A DNA stretch of 64,000 nt from CAZLPZ01 sp964607245 (GCA_964607245.1 CAZSIB010000006.1:1-64000), one strand, 5' to 3'. Counted from the first letter of the stretch, positions 8,166-16,577 are shown. Made by a program: numbers and translations. The notes: a model not told the origin generated them from the sequence alone.

Positions 8166-8611
8166 TTGGCAACCTCCCGTTTCTTGGCCGTGAGCCCAAA
8201 GAACGCCGGACCTGACACCCAGGTCCCGGTGATGTCACAAGCAATGCGAGTTAGGCTGGAATAGGTCTTACCTTGGTATTCAAAGCCGTTGGGTAAAACC
8301 CGGACATGATGTTCAGTCCCTTTATAATCCCGAACCAGCCGTATGCCTGTAATCGGGTGGATCGCCCGTTTGTTCTTACGCGCGTGTTCGTGGCGATGTT
8401 TTGAGGTGAGTTCATCGAGTCGACGATTGACCCAAGCATCGCTGCCATAGGCCAGTTCCTGGATGCGGTAGGCCAAGCGATGCTTGAGGTAGATGCGGTG
8501 GATCTTGGGCGGCGGACTGGCCATCAAAGCGACCCAGCGGGTGCGCAATTGGTCGTAATCGAGCCGTTCGAGTTCTTTCAGTTGTGCTAACACCATCATT
8601 CGGTCGGTCAT
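8162..8611 (-). CDS. DUF2924 family protein
   Basis: A 149-residue protein whose pattern matches DUF2924: an N-terminal helix pair (LAQLKELERLDYDQLRTRW), a middle basic stretch, and a C-terminal block with HHVRVLPNGFEYQGKTYSSLTRIA and ITGTWVSGPAFFGL. This C-terminal block resembles small DNA-binding folds found near recombinases and phage integrases. The start is ATG 8611, which overlaps the upstream 45-codon ORF; the ORF is open further upstream but without support. Its stop overlaps the recombinase start. A recombinase accessory role is probable. Confidence 0.8.
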   Translation of the reverse strand: MTDRMMVLAQLKELERLDYDQLRTRWVALMASPPPKIHRIYLKHRLAYRIQELAYGSDAWVNRRLDELTSKHRHEHARKNKRAIHPITGIRLVRDYKGTEHHVRVLPNGFEYQGKTYSSLTRIACDITGTWVSGPAFFGLTAKKREVAK

Positions 8612-8745
8612 GCTCGTTCCCCTTCTGAAGGGCGATACATGCTTCCGTTTGCGGACAAGTCCAGTTGTTTCTGACGCCCACGCAGAATGGCCAGGGCGAG
8701 CAGTTTGGCGATTTCGGGCACAGGCGATGGGGATGGTTTGTTCAT
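8608..8745 (-). CDS. 45-residue leader protein of the recombinase module
   Basis: A short ORF beginning MNKPSPSPVPEIAKLLALAI and ending PSEGERA, whose stop overlaps the DUF2924 start by ATGA. Short basic proteins with this EIAxLLAxAxLR pattern commonly precede DUF2924 genes in mobile elements, from memory. The start is ATG 8745; the open frame extends to 8793 but less plausibly. It is the first gene of the four-gene coupled module. Function unknown. Confidence 0.6.
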   Translation of the reverse strand: MNKPSPSPVPEIAKLLALAILRGRQKQLDLSANGSMYRPSEGERA

Positions 8746-9111
8746 GCCCCAATTATAAAATCCAAACCCAACTTGAGGTAAGTCAGATATCACCGCCGAT
8801 TTCCGCCAAACATCGCAAGTTATGCTGTTCGCACCCCGTATTTGGATGCACGCGAGAAATGCGAACCCTTAACGGCCATCAAATCGAAAAGGTGATTCGT
8901 TTCAAGCACTTCCCAAACCCTACTTGTGGGCCTCAAGTAGGGTTCAGGTTCTCAGAGGTTTGGCCAAAACGGCCAGAATGATGGTGGCGTGAATTGGTCA
9001 GTTGGGTTGGGCAAGGTTGGGTTTGATAACAAAACATTGCGCCGCAACGCCAAATAACGTGGGGTTCTACCGCAAGAGAGCAGCTGTCCAGAGCTGGTTT
9101 GTCTTAAGGAA
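8746..9111. other. Gene-free stretch between integration module and tRNA-Ser
   Basis: About 366 bases without a credible gene. It should contain the promoter of the - strand recombinase module, and it may hold the right attachment site of the element. It contains the perfect 11-bp inverted repeat at 8916-8944, a GGCC-AAAAC-GGCC repeat near 8958-8972, and a run of GGTTGGG repeats at about 9000-9030. Weak open frames here overlap each other on both strands and have no RBS. Confidence 0.5.
8916..8944. repeat. Perfect 11-bp inverted repeat, possible recombinase or regulatory site
   Basis: AACCCTACTTG at 8916-8926 is mirrored by CAAGTAGGGTT at 8934-8944 around a seven-base spacer. There is no T-run on either side, so it does not look like a terminator. 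Its position between the recombinase module and the tRNA makes an attachment or operator site possible. Confidence 0.5.
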
Positions 9112-9202
9112 TGGCGGAGCCGGAGGGATTCGAACCCTCGATAGGCTTTAGACCTATACACACTTTCCAGGCGTGCGCCTTCAACCGCTCGGCCACAGCT
9201 CC
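9112..9202 (-). tRNA. tRNA-Ser(GGA)
   Basis: Read on the - strand, a 91-base class II tRNA with encoded CCA. The acceptor stem GGAGCTG pairs with CGGCTCC (one T-G wobble), with G as discriminator. The D-arm begins TGGCCGAGCGGTT, the anticodon loop contains CTGGAAA with anticodon GGA, a long variable arm follows (TATAGG/CCTATC region), and the T-arm is GAGGG-TTCGAAT-CCCTC. It decodes UCC/UCU. It lies between the recombinase module and serA. Confidence 0.95.
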
Positions 9203-9258
9203 GTTTATTGGAAAATTTGCGGCTCACCTTATCGGTTTTGCCTTGAAAACGCAAGGGT

Positions 9259-10848
9259 TCAAAACGCCAGTTTCTGGACCGATTGGATCTGCGGGAGAGT
9301 CCCAATATCGGCCAGCATACCTGCGGATAACGCCGTATCTATGGACACCAACGCCACCGCATCCAGACCGGGTCCAAGACGCCCCAGACGGAAATCGGCA
9401 ATATTGATTGCGTGCCGGCCCAACAGCGTCCCGAGCGCACCAATAAATCCCGGCTTGTCCGTATTGCGCACCAAGATCATATGGGGCGTGACCGCCGCCT
9501 CGATATTCACCCCATCAATATCAACGATGCGGGGAGATTGGTTCGCAAACAAAGTTCCCGTGATCCGGTGTTGCACGGGGCCAGCGGGCGTATCGACGCT
9601 AAATTCAACGCAAATGGCGGAATCAAAAACAGGGCAGAGTTTTGTGGTCGATTCACGTAAATGGATCCCGCGCGCCGCAAGAAGATCCGCCGCATTCACC
9701 AAATTCACGCTATCCGAAACAGGCCGCAACAACGCCGCAAGAACGGCAAGCGTAATGGGTTTTGTATTCATCCAGGCAACATCGCCCTGATAATCGATCA
9801 ATACAGAAGAAAGCGCCCCTGTCACGATTTGCCCGGCGAAACTGCCGAGGATGTCCCCAAGCAATAAAAACGGTTTCAGGCGCGGTGCCTCATCGGCACT
9901 TACGGCTGGCATATTGACAGCGTTTTGGATGGCACCTGTCAATAAATAATCACTCATCTGCTGCGCAATTTGCTGCGCCACATTCACCTGGGCTTCGCGC
10001 GTGCTCGCCCCTAAATGCGGGGTACAAATGACATTCTTGTGCCCAAACAAGATATTTTCCGTGGCGGGTTCCGTTTCAAATACATCAAGCGCCGCGCCCG
10101 CGACATGCCCGGCATTTAAGGCCTCGAGTAAATCTTTTTCAACGATCAAGCCGCCGCGCGCGCAGTTGATGAGGTATACGCCCTTTTTCATTTTGGCGAT
10201 GGCCCGGGCATCGATCAAGCCGCGCGTCTTGTCGGTCATGGGTGTATGAAGGGTAATAAAATCCGCCGTTCTTAAAACATCATCGAGTTCTGCGCACGTG
10301 ACCCCGAGTTCAGCGGCGCGGACATCATTTAAAAACGGATCAAAGGCCATCACCTTCATCTCAAGGGCGAGGGCGCGGCGGGCCACAATCCCGCCAATAT
10401 TCCCGCAACCCACAACCCCCAGCGTTTTTCCCGCAAGTTCAACGCCCATAAAGGCCGATTTTTCCCATTTCCCCGCGTGGGTCGAGGCATTGGCCTCTGG
10501 GATCGACCGCGCAAGCGCCATCATCATCGCGACGGTATGTTCAGCGGTCGTCACCGAATTCCCAAAGGGCGTATTCATCACGACAACCCCGGCGCGCGTC
10601 GCGGCCGCGACATCGACCGTATCCACCCCAATGCCTGCGCGGCCAATCACCTTTAACACGCCGGGGGTCGCCAAAATTGGGGCTGTGATTTTGGTCGTCG
10701 ACCGGACGGCAATGCCGTCATAACCGCCAATGATCTGGGCTAGTTGATCCGGTGATAGATCGGTGCGCGTCTCCACATCCACCCCGCGCGATTTAAAAAT
10801 CTCGGCCGCAACAGCGTCCATTTTATCGGCGATTAAAACCTTGGGCAT
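9259..10848 (-). CDS. serA: D-3-phosphoglycerate dehydrogenase
   Basis: A 529-residue long-form SerA, which oxidises 3-phosphoglycerate to 3-phosphohydroxypyruvate in the first step of serine synthesis. The N-terminal substrate domain begins MPKVLIADKMD; the NAD site is GVVGCGNIGG near 145, the catalytic arginine is in NCARGG, and the histidine is in TPHLGAST. A middle intervening domain and a C-terminal ACT domain (MILVRNTDKPGFIGALG) follow, as in alphaproteobacterial and mycobacterial enzymes. The ACT domain suggests serine feedback. It lies downstream of serC and a small gene in the same orientation. Confidence 0.97.
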   Translation of the reverse strand: MPKVLIADKMDAVAAEIFKSRGVDVETRTDLSPDQLAQIIGGYDGIAVRSTTKITAPILATPGVLKVIGRAGIGVDTVDVAAATRAGVVVMNTPFGNSVTTAEHTVAMMMALARSIPEANASTHAGKWEKSAFMGVELAGKTLGVVGCGNIGGIVARRALALEMKVMAFDPFLNDVRAAELGVTCAELDDVLRTADFITLHTPMTDKTRGLIDARAIAKMKKGVYLINCARGGLIVEKDLLEALNAGHVAGAALDVFETEPATENILFGHKNVICTPHLGASTREAQVNVAQQIAQQMSDYLLTGAIQNAVNMPAVSADEAPRLKPFLLLGDILGSFAGQIVTGALSSVLIDYQGDVAWMNTKPITLAVLAALLRPVSDSVNLVNAADLLAARGIHLRESTTKLCPVFDSAICVEFSVDTPAGPVQHRITGTLFANQSPRIVDIDGVNIEAAVTPHMILVRNTDKPGFIGALGTLLGRHAINIADFRLGRLGPGLDAVALVSIDTALSAGMLADIGTLPQIQSVQKLAF

Positions 10849-10856
10849 TCTCTATC

Positions 10857-11234
10857 CTATCTTGTATTCCACCACTGTCTAAAAGAAACACACTTACCAA
10901 AACGATCAACTTCTAGAAAATAACACCCCACTGATTCTGGATGTCCCTTTTGTTTAAATGCCCAACGTGCAACAGCAACCGTATCTGTTTGGTAGATAAT
11001 ATCTATATTAATCCACTCAATTGTTTGAAATCGAATTTCTTGCCAAACGAGAACTAAATCTTCTATTTTTCTTATAGGCGTCTCGGTCAATGGATCTTCG
11101 TAATAACAAAATTCATTCGCCATCAAAGCCTTAATACGATCCGGCTCCTTTTCAAACCAGAGTCTCTTCATTTCATCGAGCCATTTTGCAGGCAACCTGA
11201 CTTGTTCTTTACTGTTGCTCAAAAGAATCTCCAA
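10857..11234 (-). CDS. SnoaL/NTF2-like small protein
   Basis: A 125-residue protein with the features of a SnoaL/NTF2-like alpha+beta barrel: an N-terminal helix (WLDEMKRLWFEKEPDRIKALM), then EFCYYEDPLTETP, and C-terminal strands ending RQWWNTR. Many members are poorly characterised; some are isomerases or binding proteins. It sits in the 400-base gap between serC and serA, eight bases from serA. Its base composition is more AT-rich than either neighbour, suggesting a later insertion. Function unknown. Confidence 0.6.
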   Translation of the reverse strand: MEILLSNSKEQVRLPAKWLDEMKRLWFEKEPDRIKALMANEFCYYEDPLTETPIRKIEDLVLVWQEIRFQTIEWINIDIIYQTDTVAVARWAFKQKGHPESVGCYFLEVDRFGKCVSFRQWWNTR

Positions 11235-11258
11235 AGATCATAAACAGCATCTTAGACC

Positions 11259-12416
11259 TCATCCTCTTTTCACCTCTTGATACGCCCAGTCGATCCACGG
11301 AGTGAGGGCGCGGAGATCGCTTTCCTCAACCGTTGCGCCGCACCAGATGCGTAGTCCCGGCGGCGCATCGCGATAGGCCGCGATGTCATAGGCCACCCCC
11401 TGTGATTCAAGACATCCCGTCATGTCCTTGACAAATTTTGCCTGGGCGTCCGCGGATAACCCCAGAAACCATGGATCCACAAATTTTAAACACACAGACG
11501 TGATCGACCGGGCCTCAGGATCAACGGCCAGTTCATCCACATAATCCGTGCGCTTGACCCAATCGCGTAACGCCGCCGCATTTTTTAGACACCGATCGCG
11601 CGTACCTTGCCACCCGCCGACAGATTGCACCCATATCAACGCATCGCGGGCATCTTCAACCGCCATCATCGAGGGTGTGTTAATCGTTTCACCCGCAAAA
11701 ATGCCGTGGATCAATTCGCCTTTTTGCACGAGGCGAAAGATTTTCGGCAAGGGCCACGCGGGCGTATAGGTTTTCAGACGCTCGACCGCACGGGGCGAGA
11801 GCACGATCATGCCGTGTGCGGCCTCGCCACCGATTACCTTTTGCCAAGACCAGGTCGTCACATCCAGTTTTTGCCACGGTAAATCATAGGCAAACACAGC
11901 AGACGTCGCATCACAGATTGTAATTCCGGTGCGGTTGCCGGCAATAAAATTGCCATTCGGAATCACCACGCCGGATGTTGTGCCGTTCCACACAAAGACA
12001 AGATCACGATCGCCCGAAATTTGCGCCGGGTCCGGAAGGCCCCCAAACGGCGCCGCAAAAACCCGCGTATCGGCAATTTTCAAATGCTCTGTGATATCCC
12101 GCGCCCATTCATTTGAAAACGTATCAAAGGCCAAAACATCGACGCCGCACGGGCCCAACATGGACCACAAACTCATCTCGACCGCGCCGGTGTCGGACGC
12201 CGGCACAATGCCAATCTGGTAATCGTCGGGAATCCCCAGCGTGACACGGTGCAGATCGATAATTTCTTTCAGCCGCTTTTTCCCGTCATTTGACCGATGC
12301 GAACGAGAGAGCAGCGCGTGGTTGAGGGCATTTAAGCTCCACCCCGGCCGTTTGGCGCAGGGGCCCGATGAAAAATAAGGACGTTGTGGTTTGTGGGGGG
12401 GCGGAGATGTGGTCAC
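11259..12416 (-). CDS. serC: Phosphoserine aminotransferase
   Basis: A 385-residue PLP-dependent aminotransferase that converts 3-phosphohydroxypyruvate and glutamate to phosphoserine. It is of the alphaproteobacterial type (N-terminal PYFSSGPCAKRPGW). The PLP lysine is in WSWQKVIGGE, and FVWNGTTSG and ICDATSA are active-site segments. The start is GTG at 12416, since no ATG lies near. The AAAGGA that would serve as its ribosome binding site falls inside the stem of the 13-bp inverted repeat just upstream. It is followed by the SnoaL-like gene and serA. Confidence 0.95.
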   Translation of the reverse strand: MTTSPPPHKPQRPYFSSGPCAKRPGWSLNALNHALLSRSHRSNDGKKRLKEIIDLHRVTLGIPDDYQIGIVPASDTGAVEMSLWSMLGPCGVDVLAFDTFSNEWARDITEHLKIADTRVFAAPFGGLPDPAQISGDRDLVFVWNGTTSGVVIPNGNFIAGNRTGITICDATSAVFAYDLPWQKLDVTTWSWQKVIGGEAAHGMIVLSPRAVERLKTYTPAWPLPKIFRLVQKGELIHGIFAGETINTPSMMAVEDARDALIWVQSVGGWQGTRDRCLKNAAALRDWVKRTDYVDELAVDPEARSITSVCLKFVDPWFLGLSADAQAKFVKDMTGCLESQGVAYDIAAYRDAPPGLRIWCGATVEESDLRALTPWIDWAYQEVKRG

Positions 12417-12422
12417 AGCGGC

Positions 12423-12458
12423 AGAATCCTTTGATCGTTTATTTAATCAAAGGATTCT
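12423..12458 (-). promoter_or_regulatory. 13-bp perfect hairpin covering the serC ribosome binding site
   Basis: AGAATCCTTTGAT (12423-12435) and ATCAAAGGATTCT (12446-12458) form a perfect 13-bp inverted repeat with a ten-base AT-rich loop, ending seven bases before the serC GTG. Read on the - strand, the promoter-distal arm carries AAAGGA, the likely ribosome binding site. No T-tract follows, so control of translation is likelier than termination. An operator, or a form of the alphaproteobacterial serC RNA motif, is also possible; I could not check the latter. Confidence 0.6.
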
Positions 12459-12493
12459 AACGCGCTTATCAGAGGACGCAAGAGGGACAAGAC

Positions 12494-12682
12494 TTAAAAT
12501 GGCGGTTGGGGCGAATGATGATCGTCATTGCTTGAGTGCACCGTTTGGCCCTTGTCTTCTCGATCAAAGACCGCGAGGGCCCCCGCGGGTCTATTTTCGC
12601 CACTTTCGTGGAGCCCTGCAACGCGGTCAAATGCCTCTGAAAGCATCCTAAGAAAGCGAGGGATTGTTTCAAATATATTCAT
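12494..12682 (-). CDS. 62-residue hypothetical protein coupled to upstream gene
   Basis: A small ORF starting MNIFETIPRFLRMLSEAFDR whose ATG overlaps the stop of the 176-residue gene upstream (ATGA). The C-terminus is polar and histidine-rich (SSNDDHHSPQPPF). Coupling argues that it is translated. No family is recognised. It lies upstream of serC on the same strand. Confidence 0.5.
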   Translation of the reverse strand: MNIFETIPRFLRMLSEAFDRVAGLHESGENRPAGALAVFDREDKGQTVHSSNDDHHSPQPPF

Positions 12683-13209
12683 TGGTTCAACCCCATGCCT
12701 TCCCGCCGCGCGGCGTCTCCATACTCGACTGCCTCATCAACTTGGCGCGCCAAACGCTCGATACGGTCCGGATCAAAATCACGATAATCACGCGTTATTC
12801 GAAACAAAACGACATTCCCGTCACAATCCGGAGTCAACAGAACACCATCTGGATAAGTTAATGAGACCCCAACATCGGATACCGGCATCATGATTTTCCG
12901 GACCAGATAATGATGTGGAGGCATTTTCTCATCATCCTCCAATAAACTCTCAAAAAACCCCGCACCAAATCCACCTGCAATCGGCTGCAACTCAATCCGT
13001 ACGGGGACATCCGGATCCATCTGATCGAGATCAAGCTTCACATTCCCAGGAAGCTCTTTTTGCATTTCTGCAGCCGTCAAATAACGACAATCCTGCGCAG
13101 CCCATCTTTGCGCGCGTCCAACAAGCACAGCATACCGCGCCAACAAATCCTCTTCGGTTGGCGGACGGATCACATCGCGGATCCGCTCAAAAATATCGTG
13201 CAAGGTCAT
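12679..13209 (-). CDS. Hypothetical protein, 176 residues
   Basis: A soluble, acidic protein with no signal peptide or membrane segment. It begins MTLHDIFERIRDVIRPPTEE and ends with a helix RIERLARQVDEAVEYGDAAR. The RBS is good (AGGGAGAAC before the ATG). Its pattern is that of a conserved alphaproteobacterial hypothetical protein, but I do not recognise a domain. It is divergent from serB and heads the - strand run leading to serC and serA. Confidence 0.7.
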   Translation of the reverse strand: MTLHDIFERIRDVIRPPTEEDLLARYAVLVGRAQRWAAQDCRYLTAAEMQKELPGNVKLDLDQMDPDVPVRIELQPIAGGFGAGFFESLLEDDEKMPPHHYLVRKIMMPVSDVGVSLTYPDGVLLTPDCDGNVVLFRITRDYRDFDPDRIERLARQVDEAVEYGDAARREGMGLNQ

Positions 13210-13293
13210 GATGTTCTCCCTCTATCTCCTGTTCCATAAAAAATGATAAGATCGACATTAACGACCCTTTTTCGAGCTTACAAGAAAAATCTT

Positions 13294-14217
13294 ATGTCCT
13301 GTTCACTCGTTTTTATTCCTGCACACGGATTTTTTTCCGGTGCTCATATACAATCTTTGGTTGATTCTTTGAACTCTCTCGGGATTGCGCCCATCTCCCC
13401 GGCCACACCCACCCCTCAAATGCGAGATTTTACGGTCACGGTTGAGACCCCGCCGTCTTTCACCCAAATCACGGCACTTCACGCCATTTTGGTCCCGGGC
13501 CGGATTGATGTTTTGATCCGGGACGCCGCGCGCGCGCGCCCCAAACTCCTGATTGCTGATATGGATTCAACGATTTTACAAGATGAAACCTTGGACGCGA
13601 TTGCGGCCGAAATTGGAATTGGGGATGAAGTGGCCGCGATCACCGCCCGCGCGATGCGGGGTGAACTTGATTTTCGGGCTGCACTTGCCGCGCGTCTCAA
13701 CCTGATTGCCGGAACGCCCGATTCTGTGCTCGAAAAAATCTGGCGGGGGGCGCGCCCATCGCCGGGGGCCGGAACACTGATCAAAACACTCCGGGCCCAG
13801 GGGGTGACCTGCGTCCTCGTGTCTGGTGGGTTTACATATTTTACAGAGCACTGCGCCCATCTCCTCGGTTTTGATCATTATGTGGGGAATACCCTCACCC
13901 GAAAAGATGGCCTCATCACCGCGGATTTAACTTTGCCCCTTATCGATTCCCACGCGAAACGGAAGCTTGCCCAGGATTACGCGCAAAAACTGGGGATCAC
14001 GATGGATCAGGTGATGGCCATCGGGGACGGGGCCAATGATCTGCCCCTCTTACAAGCCGTGGGATACGGCATCGCCTATCACCCGAAACCAATATTACGG
14101 GAACATATCCTAAACCAGATCCTTTACGGAGATTTAACCGCGGCGCTTTATGCTGTGGGAATTGATCCCACCTTGTTTCACGCGGTACCGGACCCTCTTC
14201 CGGCAGAGCTGCCCTGA
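13294..14217 (+). CDS. serB: Phosphoserine phosphatase
   Basis: A HAD-superfamily phosphatase that hydrolyses phosphoserine to serine, the last step of the pathway. Motif I is ADMDSTILQDE (nucleophile and acid/base aspartates), motif II is VLVSGGFTYF, the motif III lysine lies in DSHAKRKL, and motif IV is AIGDGANDLPLL. The N-terminal ~80 residues form a short regulatory domain. ATG 13294 (307 residues) fits family N-termini; an in-frame ATG at 13243 would add 17 residues, and neither has a strong RBS. The stop overlaps the next ATG (TGATG). With serA and serC it completes the pathway within 5 kb. Confidence 0.93.
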   Translation: MSCSLVFIPAHGFFSGAHIQSLVDSLNSLGIAPISPATPTPQMRDFTVTVETPPSFTQITALHAILVPGRIDVLIRDAARARPKLLIADMDSTILQDETLDAIAAEIGIGDEVAAITARAMRGELDFRAALAARLNLIAGTPDSVLEKIWRGARPSPGAGTLIKTLRAQGVTCVLVSGGFTYFTEHCAHLLGFDHYVGNTLTRKDGLITADLTLPLIDSHAKRKLAQDYAQKLGITMDQVMAIGDGANDLPLLQAVGYGIAYHPKPILREHILNQILYGDLTAALYAVGIDPTLFHAVPDPLPAELP

Positions 14218-15125
14218 TGACCGACGATCTCGCCAAAAAATATAATTTCAAGATTTCAGACGCCGATCTCGAAGTCCTCATCAATAAATATTGCCGCGAT
14301 TTCACCGCACTTGACCGTATGGGGCGGTATGATCCGATCACCGGACGGGACGAAGAGGTCGAGCAATCCATCCTTATTTTGCTGCAAAAAGGGCGTAAAA
14401 ACGTCATGCTGCTGGCCCCCGCCGGGGTTGGGAAAACCGCGATGGTCGTGGCCTTATCCCAGGCGATTAATAAGGGCAATGTCCCGGATCTTTTGAAAAA
14501 CGCCCGGGTACTGGAACTCGACCTTGCGGCCATGGCCGGGGGGACAACGGGCCCCGCCGAATTTCAAGGGCGGTTTTTGCCCCTGTGCCGCGGGATTGCC
14601 GAACGCTATCACGCGCCGGAATATCCGCGTGTTATTATGTTTATTGATGAGATTCATACGATTATGCCGACCGTCGAAGGCTCGGCCTATCGGGGTCTTT
14701 CCGAAGTCATGAAACCCTATCTGACCGTTGGGGATTTATATGTGATCGGGGCCACGACCAAAGACGAATTTCGCTTGTTCGTTGCGGTCGATCCCGCCAT
14801 GGATCGCCGTTTTCAAAAAGTCTTTCTTGAAATCCCGGATGTGCCGCAAACGATCAGTATTCTTAAAAACTTGCGCGCCGGGTACGAAAAACATCATAAA
14901 ATTACCATTCCCGACAGCGTGATTGAACGGATTGTGAATTTAACCCAAGAAATGATGCGCAAACGGAACCAGCCGGATAAATCGATCATTATCATGGATA
15001 GCGCCTGTGCGCACACAGTCATGCATCATGGGATTGGCGGCGAATTACTGCTTGAAAGCGTGTATTACATGATCGCCAAAGAAACAGGCGTTGCGGCCAA
15101 AGCGCTCGATGAAAATCCATCCTAA
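14217..15125 (+). CDS. Single-module ClpB/ClpA D1-like AAA+ ATPase
   Basis: A 302-residue AAA+ protein resembling the first ATPase module of ClpB/ClpA. Walker A is APAGVGKT (67-74), Walker B is VIMFIDE (139-145), sensor 1 is in VIGATT, and arginine fingers are in DRRFQKVF (197-198). A ClpB-like lid ends with the helix SIIIMDSACAH. The N domain, the middle coiled coil and the D2 module of full-length Clp proteins are all missing, so it is about one third of normal length. It overlaps serB by one base, so it is co-translated. It could be a dedicated unfoldase or remodeller; the partner is unknown. Confidence 0.85.
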   Translation: MTDDLAKKYNFKISDADLEVLINKYCRDFTALDRMGRYDPITGRDEEVEQSILILLQKGRKNVMLLAPAGVGKTAMVVALSQAINKGNVPDLLKNARVLELDLAAMAGGTTGPAEFQGRFLPLCRGIAERYHAPEYPRVIMFIDEIHTIMPTVEGSAYRGLSEVMKPYLTVGDLYVIGATTKDEFRLFVAVDPAMDRRFQKVFLEIPDVPQTISILKNLRAGYEKHHKITIPDSVIERIVNLTQEMMRKRNQPDKSIIIMDSACAHTVMHHGIGGELLLESVYYMIAKETGVAAKALDENPS

Positions 15126-15227
15126 ATCGTCTGGGCTCTCTTTTTCTTTGATAAAATCCTTCCTTTTTCACCCAAAACGTCCTAGGGTCAGGGCGGTTTG
15201 ATTGTGTGAAAGAGAAAAGGATAAACC

Positions 15228-16577
15228 ATGAAAATTGGAATGATTGGCGCGGGATATGTCGGCCTCGTTTCGGGGACATGCCTTGCCGAATTTGGGCATC
15301 ATGTGACCTGCATTGACAATAACCCGGATAAAATCGCGCAGCTTCTTCAGGGTCAGATCCCCATTTACGAACCGGGTCTTGATGATCTGGTCGCGCGGCA
15401 AATTCAGACCGGCCGGTTAAGCTTTTCTCAAAACATAAAAGACGCGGTTGTGGGAAAAGACGCAGTTTTCATTGCCGTTGGGACACCGCCCCGAAATGGT
15501 GATGCGGGCGCAGACCTCTCCTATGTTTTCCAAGCCGCGCGGGAAATTGCGGCGGCGATGGAGGGATATATTGTTGTGGTCAATAAATCAACCGTTCCGG
15601 TTGGCACGGCACGCGACGTCGCAAAGATCATCCGCCAGGTCCGTCCTGACGCCGATTTTGACGTTGTCTCAAACCCCGAATTTTTACGCGAAGGCGCGGC
15701 CATTGAAGACTTTATGCGCCCCGACCGCGTGGTGGTCGGCACCGATAATGACCGCGCCGCCGAGGTGATGCGCGGCATTTACCGTCCCCTCTATATCAAC
15801 GAAACACCGATGATTGTGACATCACCGGAATCGGCTGAAATTATCAAGTATGCGTCGAACGCTTTTCTTGCGACAAAAATTACCTTTATCAACGAAATCG
15901 CGCGGCTTTGTGAAAAGACCGGCGCAAATGTCCAGGATGTGTCGCGCGGGATGGGACTCGATGGCCGCATTGGGTCAAAATTTTTGCACACAGGCCCCGG
16001 CTATGGCGGGTCGTGTTTCCCCAAAGATACCAAAGCGCTTGCCGAAACAGGACGGCAATTTAATGCGCCGCAATCGATTGTCGAAACGGTGATTGCCGCA
16101 AATGACACGACCAAAAAATTCCTGGCGACCCGCATCATTCAAACGATGGGCGGCACATTAAAGGGCAAAAAAATCGGTGTCCTTGGCGTTTCTTTTAAAC
16201 CACAGACCGACGATATGCGGGATGCGTCCGCGCTCACCATCTTGCCGATTTTGCAAGAAGCGGGCGCGACGATTACGGCGTTTGATCCGGTCGCGATGGA
16301 TGTTGCACGGCCCTTGCTGCCCGGTGTGACATGGGCGACAACACCTGGGGCCGTTGCCGCCGATGCCGACGCGTTGGTCATCCTCACAGAATGGAACGAA
16401 TTTCGTGCGCTCGATCTTGCCGAAATCGCGGCGTCCATGAATGATCCGGTGCTGTTCGACTTTCGCAATATCTATAAACCACGCGATATGGCGTCCCTGC
16501 CCTTCCGGTATTATTCGCTCGGCCGTCCGGATGTGTTGCCGGCCGCTGCGCCAAAGCTGCGCCAAGTCGGGACCTAA
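15228..16577 (+). CDS. ugd: UDP-glucose 6-dehydrogenase
   Basis: A 449-residue enzyme that oxidises UDP-glucose to UDP-glucuronate with 2 NAD. The NAD site is GMIGAGYVGLVSG at the N-terminus; the catalytic cysteine is in the GYGGSCFPKDTKAL signature near residue 260; FLREG and the central helix with the lysine in EIIKYASNAFLATK are present. AAAAGGA gives a good RBS for ATG 15228. UDP-glucuronate feeds capsule or lipopolysaccharide sugars. It is followed seven bases later by cysQ. Confidence 0.96.
   Translation: MKIGMIGAGYVGLVSGTCLAEFGHHVTCIDNNPDKIAQLLQGQIPIYEPGLDDLVARQIQTGRLSFSQNIKDAVVGKDAVFIAVGTPPRNGDAGADLSYVFQAAREIAAAMEGYIVVVNKSTVPVGTARDVAKIIRQVRPDADFDVVSNPEFLREGAAIEDFMRPDRVVVGTDNDRAAEVMRGIYRPLYINETPMIVTSPESAEIIKYASNAFLATKITFINEIARLCEKTGANVQDVSRGMGLDGRIGSKFLHTGPGYGGSCFPKDTKALAETGRQFNAPQSIVETVIAANDTTKKFLATRIIQTMGGTLKGKKIGVLGVSFKPQTDDMRDASALTILPILQEAGATITAFDPVAMDVARPLLPGVTWATTPGAVAADADALVILTEWNEFRALDLAEIAASMNDPVLFDFRNIYKPRDMASLPFRYYSLGRPDVLPAAAPKLRQVGT

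Noticed and set aside
9112..9202. tRNA-Ser 3' end as attachment site of the island
   Set aside because: No copy of the tRNA 3' end was seen in 1-9000, and large serine recombinases usually do not use tRNA genes. The left end of the island is outside the window, so it stays open.
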